Below the pieces are notes generated by a model. It saw nothing but the letters and a program-made list of their open reading frames with translations. It did not search any database and was not told the origin of the DNA. From contig JAXGQD010000003.1 of NCBI GenBank assembly GCA_040766665.1, positions 1 through 64,000 on the forward strand: a stretch of DNA of 64,000 nt, given 5' to 3'. A program made the position numbers and the translations under genes. Of the stretch, positions 45,048 to 51,960 are shown one piece after another (position 1 is the stretch's first letter; each line of letters starts with the position of its first letter). Origin of the DNA: JAXGQD01 sp040766665. GTDB taxonomy: Bacteria; Bacillota; Clostridia; Saccharofermentanales; Fastidiosipilaceae.

Positions 45048-45794
45048 ATGTCAGACCAAAAAGTAAAACTACAGGTACAGAACTTAACCAAACGTTTTGG
45101 TGATCTTTTAGTATTAGATGATGTCTCATTTGACGTTAAAACGGGAGAGTTTCTTTGCATCGTCGGACCCACCGGCTGCGGAAAGACCACCTTTCTGAAC
45201 AGTATTACCAAGCTCTATATGCCAACCTCCGGTGAAATCCTCTTGGATGGGGAACCCGTTGATCCACACAAACACAAAATCGCCTACATTTTCCAAGAAG
45301 AATCAACCATGGACTGGCTTACCGTTGCTCAAAACGTTGAGTTTGGCCTCAAAGTCAGAAACATGCCCGAGAATGAACGCAAAGATAAAGTGGAAGAGTA
45401 TCTGGAAATTGTCGGACTACAGGATTTCCATGATTACTACCCACGCGAGCTTTCCTCCAGTATGTTACAACGTGTATCAATAGCTAGAGCTTTTGTCACT
45501 GAGCCGGACCTCTTGCTCATGGATGAACCTTATGGGCAATTGGATATCGAGTTGCGTTTTAAATTAGAGGATGAGCTCATTCGTCTTTGGAAAAAAACCG
45601 GAACAACCGTTTTATTCATTACCCATAATATTGAGGAAGCAGTCTATTTGGGTGAAAACATCATGATACTCACCAATAAGCCGGCGAAAATCAAGGAAAA
45701 ACTGCCGGTCCATCTTGAGCACCCGCGCAATATTGCAGACCCGGAATTTGTCAGAATCAGAAACCGAGTGACCGAGTTAATTCGTTGGTGGTAG
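45048..45794 (+). CDS. TauB/SsuB-like ABC ATPase 2
   Basis: 248 residues from ATG 45048 with GGAGG five bases upstream; an ATG at 45033 overlapping the previous stop is possible. Walker A GPTGCGKTTFLNSITK near residue 40, Q-loop FQEESTMDWL, Walker B LLLMDEPYGQLDIE, switch His in FITHNIEEAVYL. The signature is degenerate: LSSSMLQRVSIARAF instead of LSGG. ATPase 1 has a good signature but lacks the switch His, ATPase 2 the reverse, the pattern of an asymmetric heterodimer. Confidence 0.92.
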   Translation: MSDQKVKLQVQNLTKRFGDLLVLDDVSFDVKTGEFLCIVGPTGCGKTTFLNSITKLYMPTSGEILLDGEPVDPHKHKIAYIFQEESTMDWLTVAQNVEFGLKVRNMPENERKDKVEEYLEIVGLQDFHDYYPRELSSSMLQRVSIARAFVTEPDLLLMDEPYGQLDIELRFKLEDELIRLWKKTGTTVLFITHNIEEAVYLGENIMILTNKPAKIKEKLPVHLEHPRNIADPEFVRIRNRVTELIRWW

Positions 45795-45848
45795 CCGGTT
45801 TGCTAATTTTTCACGTATAAGGCAGAAAGTCGGCATAAGGGGAAATAT

Positions 45849-47348
45849 ATGAAAACAATTCTTGTCATGCTTGATAGTCTGAACAGGCGTTATCTGCCTG
45901 TCTATGGAAACAGCTGGGTTCAAACTCCGAACATTGATCGTTTAGCAGAAAAATCTTGTGTATTTGATAACCATTGGACGGCTTCTGCACCTTGTATGCC
46001 AGCTAGGCACGATGTGTTCACCGGCCGTATGGAATTTCTTGAGAGAAGTTGGTCGGGCATACAGCCTTATGACCGAACCTTCCCGCAACTCCTGAAAGAG
46101 GCGGGCGGTTTTAGTCATATGGTGACCGACCACTATCACTTTTTCCATATCGGTGGTGAGAATTATCACTCGGTCTTTGACAGTTGGGAATTTGTACGTG
46201 GGCAAGAACATGATATTTACCAGTCTGCGCTTGGGGCAGAATATGAAGTGCCGGAGCACTATGGACAATACCTACAACAGTATCAAGCCAATCGCGCGAC
46301 TTTTGCCACTGAGAAGGACTTCCCCGGCCCCTTGACTTTACAAAAGTCTGCCGACTGGCTAAGAGCGCATCATCAGTCGGATGATTGGTTTATGTATGTG
46401 GATTGTTTTGACCCACATGAACCCTTTGATGTGCCTGATGATTTTGACATCACTTACGGTGATGACTACGATGGTAAACATTTTAATTGGCCTGAATATA
46501 AAGCCGTTGATGTACCAACAGAAGCCATAGAGCATATTCGTAAGCAGTATGCAAAGACACTCAGTATGGCTGATCGCTGGCTGGGCAAGCTCTTGGATGT
46601 GGTGGACGAATATAAACTCTGGGATGAAGTCGCGATTATCTTAACGACGGACCATGGCTATCTTTTGGGTGAGCATGGATATTTTGCCAAGAATTATATG
46701 CCGGCTTTCAATGAGCTTTATCATATTCCGCTCCTTGTTCATTTGCCTAGGATGTACGAAATGACTCGTTGTTCCGCTATTACGCAGACCGTTGATCTAT
46801 TCGCTACCTTGATGGACCTACACCAAATCGATGAGAAAGTTGTGCCATATAAGCTTCATAGTCATTCCCTATTGCCACTCATTCGCGAGATAGATGACAG
46901 AATAAGAGACTACGCACTTTATGGAATTTTCGGGAAACAGGTCAATATTTTTGACGGAAGATACAGCTATTTTAGAGCAGCTGCCCATGAAAATAACATG
47001 CCTCTGAGCCTGCATATTGCGACGCCTACAACGATATTCCATTACTGGGATCCGCAACACATGAAGGATGTAAACGCCATTGAGTTTGGAAAGTTCCTAA
47101 GTTGGACTGATTACCCGGTGTATAAAATTAGCGCGGACAATATCAAGCTTGATGACCCATCACATCGATTCGACCGACGTTATCCTGAGATCGCTCAGAA
47201 CCTGCTCTTTGATCACGAAACAGATTACGAGCAAAATCATCCCATAGTGGACGAAGCACTCGAGCAAGAGATGTGTACTTTACTCATCCGAGCCATGAAA
47301 GAAACCGATTCACCCGCAGAGCAATTCGTACGTTTAGGTCTACGCTGA
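45849..47348 (+). CDS. Cytoplasmic Cys-type sulfatase A
   Basis: 499 residues. Starts ILVMLDSLNRRYLPVYG with no signal peptide. Formylglycine motif SAPCMPARHDVFTGR near residue 50, FDPHEPFDVPDDFD mid-protein, and LTTDHGYLLGEHGYFAKNYM near 265 with the metal Asp-His pair. Normal length for a family S1 sulfatase. The Cys needs a maturase (anSME) that is not encoded in the window. The substrate should be taken up by the transporter of the same operon, 54 bases upstream. Confidence 0.92.
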   Translation: MKTILVMLDSLNRRYLPVYGNSWVQTPNIDRLAEKSCVFDNHWTASAPCMPARHDVFTGRMEFLERSWSGIQPYDRTFPQLLKEAGGFSHMVTDHYHFFHIGGENYHSVFDSWEFVRGQEHDIYQSALGAEYEVPEHYGQYLQQYQANRATFATEKDFPGPLTLQKSADWLRAHHQSDDWFMYVDCFDPHEPFDVPDDFDITYGDDYDGKHFNWPEYKAVDVPTEAIEHIRKQYAKTLSMADRWLGKLLDVVDEYKLWDEVAIILTTDHGYLLGEHGYFAKNYMPAFNELYHIPLLVHLPRMYEMTRCSAITQTVDLFATLMDLHQIDEKVVPYKLHSHSLLPLIREIDDRIRDYALYGIFGKQVNIFDGRYSYFRAAAHENNMPLSLHIATPTTIFHYWDPQHMKDVNAIEFGKFLSWTDYPVYKISADNIKLDDPSHRFDRRYPEIAQNLLFDHETDYEQNHPIVDEALEQEMCTLLIRAMKETDSPAEQFVRLGLR

Positions 47349-47377
47349 ATTTCCACTTACTTTAGAAAGGCATAAGC

Positions 47378-48904
47378 ATGAAAACTATCCTCATCTTATC
47401 TGATTCCACAAACCGACGATTTCTCAATTGTTATGGCAGCAAATCTGCAGCCATCACCCCTTCACTTGATCGTTTAGCTGAAAAATCGGTCGTTTTTGAA
47501 CAGCACTGGTGCGGATCAGCGCCCTGCATGCCGGCCAGACGTGACATGATGACAGGCAGGCTGGGTTTCTTGGAAAAACCTTGGGGCGGGATGGAACCAT
47601 TTGATCAATCCTTGCCCTACTTACTTGAAAAGAATAATGTCCATAGTCATATCGTCACGGATCACTATCTTTATGACTTCATTGGCGGCGAAAACTACAT
47701 GAATCAATTCACATCCTATGAGATGATTCGTGGCCAGGAATTTGACAACTTGAATCTGCATCCTGACAAAAAAGGCATTCACAAAGAGGAGGCTCCATCT
47801 AACTATAAAGGCATCTATTCCCCTGCCCGCAATAAAAATATGGAATTGATTGAGCAGGGTTCTGCTTATCCCTCTCCCATAACACTTGAAAAAGCGGCAG
47901 ATTGGCTCGAAACGAATCACGATGCTGACAATTATTTTCTTTGGGTGGAAACCTTTGACCCGCACGAACCATTTGATGTGCCTCAAAAATACATTGATAT
48001 GTATGCAAATGATCCCGGGCAGAATTACCAAGGCGAAGCAAGGTTCTGGCCTAAATATCAGGAAAGCGAATATGATGAGGAAGAAACAGCTTATTTGAAC
48101 CTGCGCTATAAAGCCTTACTAAGTATGACAGATGAGTACATCGGCAAAATTCTGGACATTATGGACCGCCACCAGATGTGGGATGACACCATGCTCATCT
48201 TCACCACCGATCACGGTTATATGCTGGGCGAGCACGGATACATGGCTAAAAATTATATGCCGCCCTTCAATGAGGTTTTTCACATACCCTTGATGATTGC
48301 ACATCCGCAAGCTCAAGCCGGACGCTGCGCTGCTCTGACACAAAACATCGATCTTTTCCCAACAATCATGGAGTACTTCGCCGTATCTCAGGATTTGTTG
48401 CACTACCCCATTCATGGAAAGTCACTTTTGCCGCTGCTCAGAGGAGAAACAGATCAGACCAGAGACGGTATAGTTTATGGTTATTTTGGCAAAACGGTCG
48501 CCTTCACAGATGGCAACTACACTTACTTTGCAGCAGCTAAAGAGGATAACAAGCCGTTGTTCGTTTATACAGCCATGCCCACTACGTTACGGCAATACTT
48601 TGGAGTCGATGCGATTGCTAAGGAAGATTATGGCAAAATCCTCTGTGGACGCTTTTTGGACTATACCGAATATCCTGTCCTCAAAATCCCTGCTGAAATC
48701 ATTGATTATCGCAATCCATCGCAATGGTATCATGTACGCACAGATTACAATAGAGAATCCTTGCTATTCGATATTCACAATGACTATGAACAAGAGCATC
48801 CATTGCAAGATGAAAAGCTCATTGACTACTATCGTAAGCAAACAGCCGAAGCGATGCGTTTGTTGGGTGCACCTAAGGAACAGTTTGAGCGTTTACAACT
48901 CTAA
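47378..48904 (+). CDS. Cytoplasmic Cys-type sulfatase B
   Basis: 508 residues, a paralogue of sulfatase A 29 bases downstream of it: ILILSDSTNRRFLNCYG, SAPCMPARRDMMTGRLGFLE near residue 51, WVETFDPHEPFDVPQKY, and FTTDHGYMLGEHGYMAKNYM near 275. No signal peptide. The C-terminal ends of A and B are also alike (EQFERLQL against EQFVRLGL), so they arose by tandem duplication and have diverged, perhaps for different sulfate positions on one substrate. GAAAGG site before the ATG. Confidence 0.92.
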   Translation: MKTILILSDSTNRRFLNCYGSKSAAITPSLDRLAEKSVVFEQHWCGSAPCMPARRDMMTGRLGFLEKPWGGMEPFDQSLPYLLEKNNVHSHIVTDHYLYDFIGGENYMNQFTSYEMIRGQEFDNLNLHPDKKGIHKEEAPSNYKGIYSPARNKNMELIEQGSAYPSPITLEKAADWLETNHDADNYFLWVETFDPHEPFDVPQKYIDMYANDPGQNYQGEARFWPKYQESEYDEEETAYLNLRYKALLSMTDEYIGKILDIMDRHQMWDDTMLIFTTDHGYMLGEHGYMAKNYMPPFNEVFHIPLMIAHPQAQAGRCAALTQNIDLFPTIMEYFAVSQDLLHYPIHGKSLLPLLRGETDQTRDGIVYGYFGKTVAFTDGNYTYFAAAKEDNKPLFVYTAMPTTLRQYFGVDAIAKEDYGKILCGRFLDYTEYPVLKIPAEIIDYRNPSQWYHVRTDYNRESLLFDIHNDYEQEHPLQDEKLIDYYRKQTAEAMRLLGAPKEQFERLQL

Positions 48905-49025
48905 GTACGGTTTCCTTACTTACCCAGCGAATTTTTTGCAACTATCCTTGTCAGCTCCCGGCTTTGATGTACTATGGAACTTGACTAATTAAATGTTCCT
49001 TAAAGGTTAGTAAAGGGGTAAGAAG

Positions 49026-50057
49026 ATGAAGGTGACATCTAAAACCGTGGCGGAGCTGGCGGGGGTCTCTCGCGGCACGGTGGATCGCGCATTAAACAAC
49101 CGTGGACAAGTAAAAGCGGAAGTAAAAGCGCGCATCCTTAAAATCGCAGACGAACTAAACTACAAACCCAACAAAGCCGCCAGGGCTTTGGTTAATGCAA
49201 AGCGTGTGTATGACATTCGCTTCATCATCCACAATACTCGAGCTAATTACTGGAACGAGATGAAGACGGCAGTCATTAAGAGTGTCGCTACCTATAAAGA
49301 GTATGGTCTGGAATTAAACTTCGTCGAATTGGATAGCCAGGATCCAGTGGAACTGCTCTCCCGTTTAGACGAATGCCTCGAGAACCCACCGGATTATCTT
49401 ATTTTGCCACCATACAACAATCATCAAGTGAGGGAAAAATTGCTCCTGCTCGTTGATAAAAATATTCCTTTCATAACGATTGATAGTAGTATGGAAAACA
49501 ATCCCTCACCTTGCCACATTGCTACCGATGCTCTACTTGATGGAAGAATCATGGCGGGCTTATTCAACTTTCTCTTTTCAGAAAAAAAACCACGAATACT
49601 TATTATGTATGCCTATCAGAATCATCTCGCGAGCGAAAGGCGTACGGAAGGATTCCTTTCAGAACTTCATGATTTGAAGCAAGATTATGAATTGTTGGAT
49701 AAGATAGAGATTACCGGTAAATCGCAAACTGCATATTATGAAACACGTATAGCACTGGAAAAACACCAAAATATTGACGCCATATTTATTTCGAGCGGAA
49801 ACCTTGAAGGAGCTTGCAATGCTTTAATTGATTTGGAATTAAATAAAAAGATTCGCTTACTTGCATTTGATATCATGGGAAAATCTCGCCATTACTTGGA
49901 TAGTGGAACCGTCACGGCAACATTGTGCAACGCCAATATTGAAATAGCGGAAGCCTGCATTAAAAAGGTTTCGGATGAACTGGTTTTTGGTGTGAAGAAC
50001 GATGAAAAACAAATTGTTGTGGAAAATCGCATTAAGCTAGCTCAATGTCCAGAATAG
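49026..50057 (+). CDS. LacI-family transcriptional regulator
   Basis: 343 residues. Helix-turn-helix at residues 4-24 (SKTVAELAGVSRGTVDRALN) and the hinge helix near 45-58 (YKPNKAARALVNAK). The ligand domain is of the periplasmic-binding type and follows RFIIHNTRANYW. Last gene of the sulfatase region, 121 bases after sulfatase B, with AAGGGG before the ATG and a strong terminator after. It probably represses the region through the CGTGCACG palindromes at 41.2-41.4 kb; its inducer may be the desulfated product. Confidence 0.93.
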   Translation: MKVTSKTVAELAGVSRGTVDRALNNRGQVKAEVKARILKIADELNYKPNKAARALVNAKRVYDIRFIIHNTRANYWNEMKTAVIKSVATYKEYGLELNFVELDSQDPVELLSRLDECLENPPDYLILPPYNNHQVREKLLLLVDKNIPFITIDSSMENNPSPCHIATDALLDGRIMAGLFNFLFSEKKPRILIMYAYQNHLASERRTEGFLSELHDLKQDYELLDKIEITGKSQTAYYETRIALEKHQNIDAIFISSGNLEGACNALIDLELNKKIRLLAFDIMGKSRHYLDSGTVTATLCNANIEIAEACIKKVSDELVFGVKNDEKQIVVENRIKLAQCPE

Positions 50058-50090
50058 CGTTTTTGTCATTATTTCGTAGAAGCCTAAACA

Positions 50091-50120
50091 GAAAACAGCC
50101 CACCATCGGGCTGTTTTCTT
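50091..50120 (+). terminator. Intrinsic terminator of the LacI-family gene
   Basis: GAAAACAGCCC (50091-50101) and GGGCTGTTTTC (50108-50118) form a perfect eleven-pair stem with a six-base loop, then TTCTTAC and TCTTTT. Confidence 0.9.
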
Positions 50121-50164
50121 CTTACGTCTTTTAACCAATTTAATTGATTCGAAAACTCAAATAC

Positions 50165-51130
50165 TCAAAGAGCCAACTTATTCCGCTCAGCCTTAAAGGA
50201 TTTGATGCTCACCACAACAATTTCGATGATGTATATCACGGTAAAGATACCGAGGAGAAAGTACTTCTGTCTATCGAGCGACCAGGGGTTCTTGATTTGT
50301 TCGTTCAGAGCATTGAGTGCAGCGTTGTCGAACATCGGAGATTTCAAAATTAGCCAAGCGAAGGTGGCCAGCTGAATCAGGTCAACGACGATCGTCGTCA
50401 ATCCGACCTTGAGCCCATATTTGCGTACCAATAACATGACGATGTGTTTAACCAAAGAGGCTACGTAAATCAAAGTAAAGAATGGGATGATGTTGAGCCA
50501 GGCGGAGTAGTCGAAAATCCTTAACGGCATGCCCTCGATATAGATGGCTTCTATGGGGATTCGCGGAGCCAAAACACCCACAAAATAGAAGATGGTTGAA
50601 ATCACGAGGCCAGTGATGGCTTCGCTGAGCGGGATGATTTTTGATTTGCTGATGAATTCGGGGAGGTCTTCGATTTGCCAGGCTTTGCTGTCGAGGCTTT
50701 TGCCACTGCGCTCAATAAAATAAAAGATAACCGTCACGGCACCCACTGCAGCCAGCAGACTGGGGACGATGTCGTATAAGGCCTGAAAGCGGTCCTCAGA
50801 GGAGATCCCCATCACGATGTTGACAATTGCAGCGACGATGGCACCCAGCAGTACGGCAAAAGCCACATACTTCAAAACCATCTTGTACACAGTAAAATAC
50901 TGCCCGCTGATCAGTGAGTAGGGCTTTCCGCTGTAAGAATAAGCCAGCTTAATGGGGTCACCCAGTTCGGTTAGAACTGCTCGCACGGCTGCTTCATCCT
51001 GCACATCGTACGCCTCGAGCATCTCATCGATGTTACTGCGTAGCTCCTGCACAATGTCTTTCCTCTTACTGTCATTTCCCAAAGTCGTTTCAAATTGTTG
51101 TATATAGCGTTCAATCAGATGGTTTTCCAT
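50165..51130 (-). CDS. HAAS/DUF1700-like membrane protein, PadR partner
   Basis: 321 residues from ATG 51130 (GGAGG seven bases upstream; ATG 51136 overlapping the padR stop is the other choice). Residues 1-65 are a HAAS-type helical domain (LIERYIQQFETTLGNDSKRK, VRAVLTELGDPIKLA) that usually touches the PadR protein; about seven membrane segments follow. Such pairs regulate membrane stress or development in Bacillota; the function here is open. Confidence 0.82.
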   Translation of the reverse strand: MENHLIERYIQQFETTLGNDSKRKDIVQELRSNIDEMLEAYDVQDEAAVRAVLTELGDPIKLAYSYSGKPYSLISGQYFTVYKMVLKYVAFAVLLGAIVAAIVNIVMGISSEDRFQALYDIVPSLLAAVGAVTVIFYFIERSGKSLDSKAWQIEDLPEFISKSKIIPLSEAITGLVISTIFYFVGVLAPRIPIEAIYIEGMPLRIFDYSAWLNIIPFFTLIYVASLVKHIVMLLVRKYGLKVGLTTIVVDLIQLATFAWLILKSPMFDNAALNALNEQIKNPWSLDRQKYFLLGIFTVIYIIEIVVVSIKSFKAERNKLAL

Positions 51131-51132
51131 TT

Positions 51133-51471
51133 TCATTCCTCCTCAAGCAAGGCTTGCAAGCGGTCCCTCATTTGTAGCCACATGGCTTCGAGTTCTCTCA
51201 GCACTTCGTTTCCTAAAGAAGTGCGGCGATAGTACTTTTTTGGTTTATTGTCCCCGGTGTCCCAGTCGCTTTCCAACAAGCCCTGTGTTTCCAGACGTCT
51301 CAGCAGCGGGTATAACGTATTTTTCTCAACGGAGAGCCCGACATCTTCCAGGTTTTTGGAAAGCTCGTAGCCGTATTGGGCTTGATTAAGTTTTGCTAGG
51401 ACGCTCAGTACAATCGTGCCTTTGCGCATTTCTACGGATAGGTTCTGTAAGATTTCCTCTTTGTTTTCCAT
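51133..51471 (-). CDS. PadR-family transcriptional regulator
   Basis: 112 residues. Winged helix: GTIVLSVLAKLNQAQYGYEL near residue 18, SVEKNTLYPLLRRLETQGLL near 48, and KYYRRTSLGNEVLRELEAMW near 83. GAGGAGG before the ATG. A sigma-A type promoter with an embedded palindrome lies at 51497-51526, suggesting self-repression. Its last codons hold the ribosome site of the HAAS gene. Confidence 0.93.
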   Translation of the reverse strand: MENKEEILQNLSVEMRKGTIVLSVLAKLNQAQYGYELSKNLEDVGLSVEKNTLYPLLRRLETQGLLESDWDTGDNKPKKYYRRTSLGNEVLRELEAMWLQMRDRLQALLEEE

Positions 51472-51496
51472 ATCTCAAACCTCCTCGTGTTTTTCA

Positions 51497-51526
51497 TAAT
51501 AGTGTATATCGCACACCATTGTCAAT
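51497..51526 (-). promoter_or_regulatory. Promoter of padR, with operator-like palindrome
   Basis: Minus strand: perfect -35 TTGACA (51526-51521), 18-base spacer, -10 TATTAT (51502-51497). Between them lies GTGTGCGATATACAC, with GTGT/ACAC arms, which resembles PadR operators in form. Confidence 0.75.
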
Positions 51527-51634
51527 ACTAAATCAATTTATTTTTTAGAAAATCAGTGCTTGTATTTTTGAGAAGAAGGAGAATAATAAAGTTCTCGGCA
51601 AAACCAAGCCGCCACCCCTGCCCCGGAGGCAATT

Positions 51635-51745
51635 ATGGACAAGCAGAAAACGCGTCGAATCTTTGACTGCTGGAAGTCTTTTGCCCTGCCTCTATATATC
51701 GCTCCTGTACTTTCTGGTGGTCGTTATTTTGCTAATGCCTGTTAA
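51635..51745 (+). CDS. Possible small protein, 36 residues
   Basis: ATG with an ideal ribosome site (GGAGG five bases upstream), starting MDKQKTRRIFDCWKS and ending at TAA 51743-51745. No family recognised. A neighbouring frame from a TTG at 51663 reads as a hydrophobic segment, so this may instead be the frameshifted remnant of a small membrane protein. The rest of the spacer 51527-51960 is AT-rich and shows no other feature. Confidence 0.3.
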   Translation: MDKQKTRRIFDCWKSFALPLYIAPVLSGGRYFANAC

Positions 51746-51960
51746 GAATACAAATTGTCAGCCTCATAAAATTTCGTTCAGCATTATCACGGCAAAGCGT
51801 AGCTATACCTGTCGTCTCGGGTTTATCGCTAATGCCCAAATAGCAGCCAAAATCAGCATAAAATCGCTCTTGCTATATCAAATGGCCTTTGTTACGATAA
51901 GTTAGTATTTAAGTTTACTTATATTGCTAACATCATTAGACACTAACAGGGGAAGTTATT

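Noticed and set aside
51663..51905. 80-codon frame with a hydrophobic start
   Set aside because: TTG start without ribosome site; composition after residue 25 does not look protein-like. At most part of a decayed small gene, noted under 51635-51745.
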